Assembly (NCBI RefSeq): GCF_002019855.1
Contig: NZ_CM007717.1
Location: 2,539,198 to 2,603,197, forward strand
Direction: 5' to 3'
Length of the DNA: 64,000 nucleotides
From: Streptomyces antibioticus
GTDB lineage: Bacteria; Actinomycetota; Actinomycetes; Streptomycetales; Streptomycetaceae
The stretch's first letter is position 1; the number at the start of each line of letters is the position of its first letter. Both the position numbers and the translations under genes were made by a program. Under the pieces are notes generated by a model. It was not told where the DNA came from. It searched no databases and saw nothing but the letters and a program-made list of their open reading frames with translations. Shown piece by piece: positions 24,340-30,442 of the stretch.

Positions 24340-26277
24340 TCAGCTCACCGCGCCGGCCGACGCGGGCCGGGGTGCCCCGGGGGCGTCGGGGTGGTCGTGG
24401 TGGCGCAGCGTGTAGTGGGCGGGGCGGCGCGGCAGCCAGTGGTCGCGGAGCTTGGTGAAGACCCGGCGGCCGGGGCCCTCGCCCAGGCGGTACAGGGACA
24501 GCAGGCCGGTACGGCAGCCGACCAGCAGGTGCGGGGCGTCGTCCGCGTCCCGGATCACGGCGAGCGCCTTGGGGTAGTCGGCCAGGTCCTCCAGCAGGCC
24601 GACGAACTTCGCGGTGCCGTGCTCGTAGGCGGCCAGTTGCATGCCGTACGAGGAGGCGCAGACCAGCCCGTCGGCGACGACGGCGTTCTCGACGGTGTTG
24701 GACAGCAGCCGCGACCAGCGGGCCGCCACGCCCACGCCGATCTCGATCTCCTTGAGCCCGCCGTCCCCGACGACGTAGAGCCGGTCGTCCTGGGTCCAGG
24801 CGCGCTTGGGGTATTCGCCCTGGTCGAAGCGCCAGCGCGGGCTTCCGTCCCCGGCGTCCAGGACGGCGATGACGCCGTTCCTGGTGATCAGGACCCGGTC
24901 GCCGTCCGGCAGATACGCGGTCGCCCAGACGGGCAGGCCGCCGTCCACCTGGAGGTCGGCGAGCCGCCGGCCGTCCGCGGTGTCGAGTTCGACGGCGCCG
25001 CCGTTGGTCGCCACCAGGGCCCGGCCGCCGTCCGGGGAGACCGCGACGGTGTGCGGCAGGTCCGGCAGCCGGTGGTGCCAGCGCACGGTCCCGTCGCGGT
25101 CGGCGCGGAACACCGTCCGGTCGCGGGTGACGCCGACCCAGCCCGACGCGACCGGCGCCACCCGCCGGGTGAACCCCCACTCGGTCGGATGCTCGGCCTC
25201 CACCCGGAGCATGGGTCCGGTCGCGGAGTCCTCCACCCGGGCGACGGCGACCCCGGAGTCGGTGGCGCAGTACAGCGTGCGCGGGTCCTCCCGGGACGGC
25301 TGGACGTCCCACACCGCCTGCCGCCGGTGCCCGCGTTCACGGACGAAGGCGCCCGCGGCGTCCAGTTCGAGGAGCGTGCCGTCCTGGCACAGGACGTACA
25401 CCTCGCCGCCGGGGCCGACGGTCAGATCGCTGAGCTGGTGCGGAAAGCCGGTCACGGTGCGCTCGACGCGCAGGGCGCGCCGGGTGTTGTCGAAGAGGTG
25501 CAGTTCGCCGTCGAACCCGCCGGCGTAGGCCCGGCCGAAGTCGGGCGAGAAGGCGACGAACTCGACGTCGTCACGGGCGAACAGCAGCTCGCCCTCCTTC
25601 TCCCCCGACATGCCGACCACCACGACCCCGTTGGCGATGTCGGCGTTGTCGCCCTCGCCGAAGTCCTGGGTGGCCCAGAACCGGTCGTGCCGAGCGTCGT
25701 AGCGCACCCGGTGGATGTTGCCGTCGTCCAGCTTGACCAGCTCGGGGAAGACGCCGTCCGTGAAGGAGCCGAACCGCAGGTTGCCGTGCTTGTCCGAGAC
25801 GGCGTGCCGGGTGGGGTGCTCGGTGCAGGCCCACTCGAGGGGGCTGTCGCCGGTGATGTTCGGCCGGATCTCCAGCACCTCGAAGGTGTGCAGGTCCAGC
25901 ACCAGCATCTGGCGGTGGTAGCCGCCGGTGACGAAGACCCTGCCGTCCCAGACGCCGATGCCGCGGGAACTGCACGGTGAGGGCTCCTCGCGCGGCAGCA
26001 GCCCGGCCCGGTCGCAGGCCGTCGCCGGGTCCAGCCGGTCGACCAGGTCCAGGGTGTCGAGCGACCAGCGGAACACCGCGCCCATACGGTCCTTGCCGAT
26101 CACCCACCCCTCGGCGGCGGCCAGCCCGTACAGCGGCCGGCCCTGCCGGACGAAGGGCGACGACGCCACGGTCCGCAGCTCCTCGTCGAGCAGATGGACG
26201 CGGCCGTAGGTGTCCGACGCGAGAAGTCCCGCGCCTTCCACGTACAGGATCCTGACAAAACGGTCCGGCGGGTTCAC
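24340..26277 (-). CDS. Beta-propeller (WD40/PQQ-like) protein
   Basis: A 645-residue protein from GTG 26277, preceded by GGGAG. It is built of repeated four-strand blades: VRILYVEGAGLLASDTYGRV, GDGRAL-type turns, VWDVQPSREDPRTLYCATDS, HTVAVSPDGGRALVATNGGA and RTVFRADRDGTVRWHHRLP. The blades lack the strict Trp-Asp ends of its neighbour and resemble YVTN/PQQ-like propellers. There is no signal sequence. As first gene of the operon and nearly the same length as the WD40 protein behind it, the two may have arisen by duplication or work as a pair. Confidence 0.82.
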   Translation of the reverse strand: MNPPDRFVRILYVEGAGLLASDTYGRVHLLDEELRTVASSPFVRQGRPLYGLAAAEGWVIGKDRMGAVFRWSLDTLDLVDRLDPATACDRAGLLPREEPSPCSSRGIGVWDGRVFVTGGYHRQMLVLDLHTFEVLEIRPNITGDSPLEWACTEHPTRHAVSDKHGNLRFGSFTDGVFPELVKLDDGNIHRVRYDARHDRFWATQDFGEGDNADIANGVVVVGMSGEKEGELLFARDDVEFVAFSPDFGRAYAGGFDGELHLFDNTRRALRVERTVTGFPHQLSDLTVGPGGEVYVLCQDGTLLELDAAGAFVRERGHRRQAVWDVQPSREDPRTLYCATDSGVAVARVEDSATGPMLRVEAEHPTEWGFTRRVAPVASGWVGVTRDRTVFRADRDGTVRWHHRLPDLPHTVAVSPDGGRALVATNGGAVELDTADGRRLADLQVDGGLPVWATAYLPDGDRVLITRNGVIAVLDAGDGSPRWRFDQGEYPKRAWTQDDRLYVVGDGGLKEIEIGVGVAARWSRLLSNTVENAVVADGLVCASSYGMQLAAYEHGTAKFVGLLEDLADYPKALAVIRDADDAPHLLVGCRTGLLSLYRLGEGPGRRVFTKLRDHWLPRRPAHYTLRHHDHPDAPGAPRPASAGAVS

Positions 26278-26375
26278 GACGATGTCTCCCGGCCTTTCGG
26301 GGCGAGTGCGGGGCGGACGGCGGGGCGCGTGCGGGGCGGATGGCGGCGTGCGTGCGGTGAACGGGCTTGTGCGGC

Positions 26376-26936
26376 CTACTTGTTCGGGTCGACGCCTTCG
26401 CGGACCGGGCCGCCGTCGTCGTCATCGCCGTCGTCATCGTCGTCATCGCTGTCGTCGTCGCTGTCGTCGTCATCGTCGTCGTCGATGTCGCCGCCTCCGC
26501 CCGCGCCCGTGCCGGATCCCGGGGCTCCGGCGCAGTCGTCGGAGGACTCGGAGGACAGGGCGGCGGCGCTGCGGAGGATCTGTCCGGTGGTGGCGTCGAG
26601 CGTGACCCGGACCGGGCCCTTGCCCTGGTCGATGGTCACCCGCCAGACGGTGCGCCCGTTCTCCTGGGCGAGCGCCACCTCGGTGACCCGGCCGTCGCCC
26701 AGGTTGCGGATGATCGCGTCCGTGGCCTCGGCGACGGTGCCCACCGCGAGCCCCGCGCCCTCGGCACCTGTCTGCGCCCGGGTTCCGATCCCCGCCGACC
26801 TGTCGGTGCGGACCTGTACGGACGGGTGCGGCGCGGACGCCGAGTCCTGCGCCACCTCACCGCCCATGGCGATCCCGGCACCGCCCACCATGATGCCGCT
26901 CACCACGATGGCCGCGAGTGCGTTCCTCTTCCGCAT
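26376..26936 (-). CDS. Secreted PepSY-domain protein with poly-Asp tail
   Basis: A 186-residue protein from ATG 26936, preceded by AAGGAG. The signal peptide is MRKRNALAAIVVSGIMVGGA. A PepSY domain (~70-130) has the GTVAEATDAIIRNLGDGRVT and VTLDATTGQIL features, a fold thought to inhibit proteases or sense extracellular conditions. The last ~40 residues are almost only Asp, Ser and Gly (from DIDDDDDDDSDDD), encoded by 26399-26495. It lies directly downstream of the kinase gene of a two-component pair and probably belongs to its regulon. Confidence 0.88.
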   Translation of the reverse strand: MRKRNALAAIVVSGIMVGGAGIAMGGEVAQDSASAPHPSVQVRTDRSAGIGTRAQTGAEGAGLAVGTVAEATDAIIRNLGDGRVTEVALAQENGRTVWRVTIDQGKGPVRVTLDATTGQILRSAAALSSESSDDCAGAPGSGTGAGGGGDIDDDDDDDSDDDSDDDDDDGDDDDGGPVREGVDPNK

Positions 26937-27031
26937 GGCCGACTCCTTCGCGTCGATTGCTGTGACGCCAGTGAGTATTGGGCGGTGCGGAGGGCAATTC
27001 CGGGCGTGGACCGCAACGTTGGCGGCCCGCT

Positions 27032-27060
27032 CGCCGAACCTTGTCGCTCTTAACCTTGCG
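27032..27060 (-). promoter_or_regulatory. Candidate response-regulator site upstream of the PepSY gene
   Basis: The heptamer AACCTTG occurs twice 15 bp apart (27037-27043 and 27052-27058), about 100-120 bp before the PepSY start. Read on the gene's strand it is GCAAGGTTAAG and GCGACAAGGTTCGGC. A similar CGACAAGGGTTGGC lies in the intergenic region near the regulator gene. Confidence 0.35.
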
Positions 27061-27090
27061 CTGGCCAAGCCCTGTACGGCCGGGGGCCGT

Positions 27091-28539
27091 TCAGAACGCC
27101 GACACCCTCGCCCTGCGGGCCGCGGACCGTGCGCCGCGCTGCGGTGCCGGGTGCCGTTCCTCGACGGTCCGCAGCCGGACGACGGCGTCCAGGCCGCCGC
27201 CGGGCGCGGCGTGGAGCACCACGTCACCGCCGCCGGCCCGGGTGAGCTGCTGGACGATGGGCAGGCCGAGTCCCGTGCCGTCGTGGTAGGAGTCGGCGGC
27301 CCGCCAGAAACGGTCGAAGGCGCGGGCGCGCTCGGACTCGGTCATCCCGGGCCCCTGGTCGATCACATGCAGTTCGGCCCCGCCCGTCCGCGCGTCCCCT
27401 GCGGGTCTCTTGGCGAGCGTGATGGTGGTTCCCGGGGGCGACACCCGCAGCGCGTTGGAGAGCAGGTTGTCCACGACCTGCTCCAGGGCGCCGGGGATCG
27501 CCCACACCCGGCCGGCCCGCTCCCCGGTCACCGCGATGTCGACGGAGTGCTCGGCGGCGAACGCGGCCCAGGTCAGCGCCCGGTCGGCGACGACGGCGTC
27601 CAGGTCGGCGGGCTCCGGCGTGCTCCCGGAGTTCTCCAGCCGGGCCAGCGCGAGCAGCCCCTGCACCATACGGCCGAGCCGCTCCACCTCTCCGACCGCC
27701 TCGTCCAGGCTGTCGTGGGCGCGCGGGTCGAGGTAGGGCTCGAAGTTCTCCAGCCGCAGCCGCAACGCGGTCAGCGGGGTCTTGAGCTGGTGGGAGGCCT
27801 CGGAGGCGAACGCCCGCTGGGCCTGGAGCAGATGCTGCAGCCGCCGTGCGGTCCGGGTGAACGTGGAGGCGAGGCGGCGCAGTTCGGGCGGCCCCTGGGT
27901 GATGGTGGGCGGGTCCTTGAGGCTGCCGTCGGCGAGTTCGGCGGTGGCGCGTTCCAGGGCCCGTACGGGACGGGTGACCCAGTGGGCCAGCGCCAGGGCG
28001 ATCGCCGCCACGGCCACCAGCACGCCCAGGCCGATCAGGGCCAGGGCCAGCCAGGTGCGCTGGATCCGGGAGGTCACCGGGGCGACGGGATAGGAGACGC
28101 GCACCGCGCAGCGGACGTCGGCCCCGGACGAGCACGGCACGGTGACGGTGTAGGTGTCGCCGCTCCCGGCGAGGTCCTCGCGGGTCGTGGAGAGGGTGCG
28201 GTCGCGCAGCGCGGCGGCGATACCGGGCTCGGCGGACAGGTCCGTGCCGGGGGCGAGGGTGTCGCGGGAGTCGGTGAGGAGCCTGCCGTCGGCGTCCACG
28301 ACGACGGCGTGGCTGCCGGACCGGTGGACGAAGTCGGTCACCAGCGCGGGGACGTCGGCCGCCTCCTGCCGTTCGACCCGTTGTTCGAGGATCCCCGCCA
28401 GGATCTCGGCCGAGTGGCGGCCGTCGCCGGTGAAGCGGGAGATCTCGCCGCGCGCGAAGTAGTAGCCGAGCGGCACTTCCAGACCGAGCAGGAGCAGGAG
28501 GGTGAGGCTGAGATAGCTGAGCAGGAGACGGCGGGTCAC
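27091..28539 (-). CDS. Two-component sensor histidine kinase (HisKA/HAMP type)
   Basis: A 482-residue kinase starting at GTG 28539. The first membrane span is LLLSYLSLTLLLLLGLEVPL. An extracytoplasmic sensor (~30-165) contains a Cys pair (VPCSSGADVRCAVRV). The second span is LALALIGLGVLVAVAAIALAL, followed by HAMP. HisKA has FASEASHQLKTPLTALRLRL, and HATPase has N (DNLLSNALRVSPPG), G1 (IDQGPGM) and G2 (GTGLGLPIVQQL) boxes. GTGA overlaps the upstream regulator's stop, so the two are coupled. The exterior sensor next to a PepSY protein suggests detection of an envelope or ionic signal. Confidence 0.9.
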   Translation of the reverse strand: MTRRLLLSYLSLTLLLLLGLEVPLGYYFARGEISRFTGDGRHSAEILAGILEQRVERQEAADVPALVTDFVHRSGSHAVVVDADGRLLTDSRDTLAPGTDLSAEPGIAAALRDRTLSTTREDLAGSGDTYTVTVPCSSGADVRCAVRVSYPVAPVTSRIQRTWLALALIGLGVLVAVAAIALALAHWVTRPVRALERATAELADGSLKDPPTITQGPPELRRLASTFTRTARRLQHLLQAQRAFASEASHQLKTPLTALRLRLENFEPYLDPRAHDSLDEAVGEVERLGRMVQGLLALARLENSGSTPEPADLDAVVADRALTWAAFAAEHSVDIAVTGERAGRVWAIPGALEQVVDNLLSNALRVSPPGTTITLAKRPAGDARTGGAELHVIDQGPGMTESERARAFDRFWRAADSYHDGTGLGLPIVQQLTRAGGGDVVLHAAPGGGLDAVVRLRTVEERHPAPQRGARSAARRARVSAF

Positions 28540-29378
28540 CGAGCGTCCTGTTCGGGCCCCGGCCACCCGGGGACGGCCGCGGGCGCGCCGGCGGGCGGCC
28601 GGAGCCGGAATCCCACGCCGCGGATGGTGTCGATCCAGGCGGAGTCGCCGAGCTTGCGGCGCAGCGCGGCGATGTGCACGTCGAGCGTCTTGGTCGGGCC
28701 GAAGTAGTTCGGCTGCCACACGATGTCCAGGATGTGCTGCCGGGTGCAGACGGCTCCGGGGTCGCCCGCCAGACAGGCCAGCAGGTCGTACTCCTTCGGC
28801 GACAGCGCGATCGGGGTGCCGTCCAGATGGACCTGGTGGGTGCGGCGGTCGATCGTCAGCGGGCCGATCCGCTGGACGAAGGCGGCCGCGTCGGGCGAGG
28901 ACGGCCAGGACGAGGGCGGCCGGGCCTGGGTCTGGGACAGCGGCGGCGCGGGCGGCCCCGCGGACCCGGGGAACGCGGCGTACTCGCCCCGGCCGGGGTG
29001 GCCAGCGGCGGCCCGGCCCGGGTGGCCGAACTGCGTACGGCGGCTGACGGCCCGGATCCTGGCGATGAGCTCCCGGACGCCGAACGGCTTGGACACATAG
29101 TCGTCGGCGCCGATCTCCAGGCCGAGGACGCGGTCGACCTCGTCGCTCCTCGCGGTGATCATGATGATGGGCACCTGGGAGCGGGACCGCAGCGCCCGGC
29201 ACACCTCGATGCCGTCCATGTCGGGCAGCCCCAGGTCCAGCAGGACCGTGTCGGGCTCCCCCGCGGCCAGTCCCTCCGCCCCGGAGCGGGCACGGTCGAC
29301 GGTGAATCCGAAGCGGCTCAGCCCCTCGGTCAGCGGACCGGCGACCCGGTCGTCGTCCTCGATCAGCAAGACACGCAT
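28536..29378 (-). CDS. OmpR-family response regulator
   Basis: A 280-residue regulator. The receiver domain (~1-115) has MRVLLIEDDDRV, phosphoacceptor LLDLGLPDMDG and the conserved Lys in DDYVSKPFGVREL. The C-terminal winged helix (~185-265) has LSPKEYDLLACLAGDPGAVC and TLDVHIAALRRKLGDSAW. Between them is an unusually long Gly/Pro/Ser-rich linker (~120-165), giving 280 residues rather than ~230. ATG 29378 is chosen where the receiver fold begins. It is coupled to the kinase downstream. Confidence 0.9.
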   Translation of the reverse strand: MRVLLIEDDDRVAGPLTEGLSRFGFTVDRARSGAEGLAAGEPDTVLLDLGLPDMDGIEVCRALRSRSQVPIIMITARSDEVDRVLGLEIGADDYVSKPFGVRELIARIRAVSRRTQFGHPGRAAAGHPGRGEYAAFPGSAGPPAPPLSQTQARPPSSWPSSPDAAAFVQRIGPLTIDRRTHQVHLDGTPIALSPKEYDLLACLAGDPGAVCTRQHILDIVWQPNYFGPTKTLDVHIAALRRKLGDSAWIDTIRGVGFRLRPPAGAPAAVPGWPGPEQDAR

Positions 29379-29488
29379 ATCGGCAGACTCACAAGTCCTG
29401 GGAGGTGACGGTGGAGTGGCGGTGCGGCGCGCGCGGGACCGGGTGTCCCGCCGTCGAGTACGCACGGAACGGGTCCGGCGTTCAGGCC

Positions 29489-29515
29489 CGACAAGGGTTG
29501 GCCGTTCCTTAACGA
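29489..29515. promoter_or_regulatory. Candidate regulatory site in the divergent region
   Basis: CGACAAGGGTTGGC (29489-29502) followed by CCTTAACG (29508-29515) resembles the CGACAAGGTTCGGC and CTTAAC elements before the PepSY gene. It lies between the regulator gene and the divergent acidic membrane protein, so one regulator could control both directions. Confidence 0.3.
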
Positions 29516-29640
29516 TCCGCTGTCACAACGCTGTTCTTCCCCTACCGGCGGTCTCCTAGGGTGGTGCCCCAGCCGTCCCGGCGGACCGCCGGACGGCCGT
29601 CTTCCCCGACCGAGAGAACCCGACCGAGAGAAAGGGCACC

Positions 29641-30171
29641 GTGTCCAGCACTCCCGATCCACGCCAGGGGAACCGGACCACCCGGACCATGGCGGGCGAA
29701 CCCTTCGACACCGCGCCGCCCGGGCCCCCCGCCCCCGCCGAGCGGCCCGACGCGCCCCGCACCGGGCTGTGGGAGCAGTTGGGCGACCGCCGGGCCACCG
29801 CCGTCACCGCCGCGGCCGCGGGGCTTCTCCTGCTCGGCGTCCTGCTGGTGATGTCGATGATCACCGACGGCATCACGTTCAGCTCCGACCGGACCGGGCC
29901 CGCGGGCGAGACCTCGGCCGTCGAGACCCCGGCGCCCCGGACCCCGGACCCCGAGCAGCCGACCGCCCCCGCACCTCCTCCCCCGGTGGCCGAGACCCCC
30001 GCACCCACACCGCCTCCGACCGCCCCGAGCCCGGCCGCGACCGCCTCGCAGGACGACGACGATGACGACGAGGACGCGGACGACGACGCGTACGAGCCCG
30101 ACGACGACGATGACGACGAGCCGGACGACGACTCCGACGACGATGACGATGACGATGACGACGACCGCTAA
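29641..30171 (+). CDS. Single-pass membrane protein with Pro-rich stalk and poly-Asp tail
   Basis: A 176-residue protein from GTG 29641. A polar N-terminus (~1-50) leads to one membrane span (ATAVTAAAAGLLLLGVLLVM), then an external Pro/Thr/Ala stalk (~85-135). A C-terminal run of ~40 residues made of Asp with a few Glu, Ser, Pro, Ala and Tyr follows (from 30052). No known domain is present. The acidic tail mirrors that of the PepSY protein on the other side of the two-component genes, hinting at cation binding or surface-charge sensing. It ends 271 bp before aceE. Confidence 0.75.
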   Translation: MSSTPDPRQGNRTTRTMAGEPFDTAPPGPPAPAERPDAPRTGLWEQLGDRRATAVTAAAAGLLLLGVLLVMSMITDGITFSSDRTGPAGETSAVETPAPRTPDPEQPTAPAPPPPVAETPAPTPPPTAPSPAATASQDDDDDDEDADDDAYEPDDDDDDEPDDDSDDDDDDDDDDR

Positions 30172-30303
30172 CCGCCCGGTCACCCCCTGAGCGCGCCCCC
30201 GCTCACCTGCGAAAACACCCCTCCTGACGCGGCACGCCGTGCCTCCCGCCGGGACACCCTGTGCCTACTTTCCCGGAATCGAGAGGTTTTCCCCTTCAAC
30301 CCT

Positions 30304-30333
30304 TTGATCGATCATCGATCAGGGGGTTACAGT
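30304..30333 (+). promoter_or_regulatory. aceE promoter with palindromic operator
   Basis: A -35-like TTGATC (30304-30309) and a -10-like TACAGT (30328-30333) are separated by 18 bp. The 17-bp perfect palindrome TGATCGATCATCGATCA (30305-30321) overlaps the -35 box and spacer, as expected for a repressor operator. The start of aceE is 110 bp downstream. Confidence 0.6.
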
Positions 30334-30442
30334 CGCCGACGGGCTCCCACCACAGAGCCCCTGCCCTGTCCTGCCAAAGACCAAGGGCACCCCCGAACCC
30401 TTACCGATGAGGGAACCCCCTTCGACTGAGGAAGGCGGCGAC

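Noticed and set aside
26194..28707. 837-codon plus-strand ORF across the PepSY and kinase genes
   Set aside because: Antisense to a kinase with all catalytic boxes; no domain of its own.
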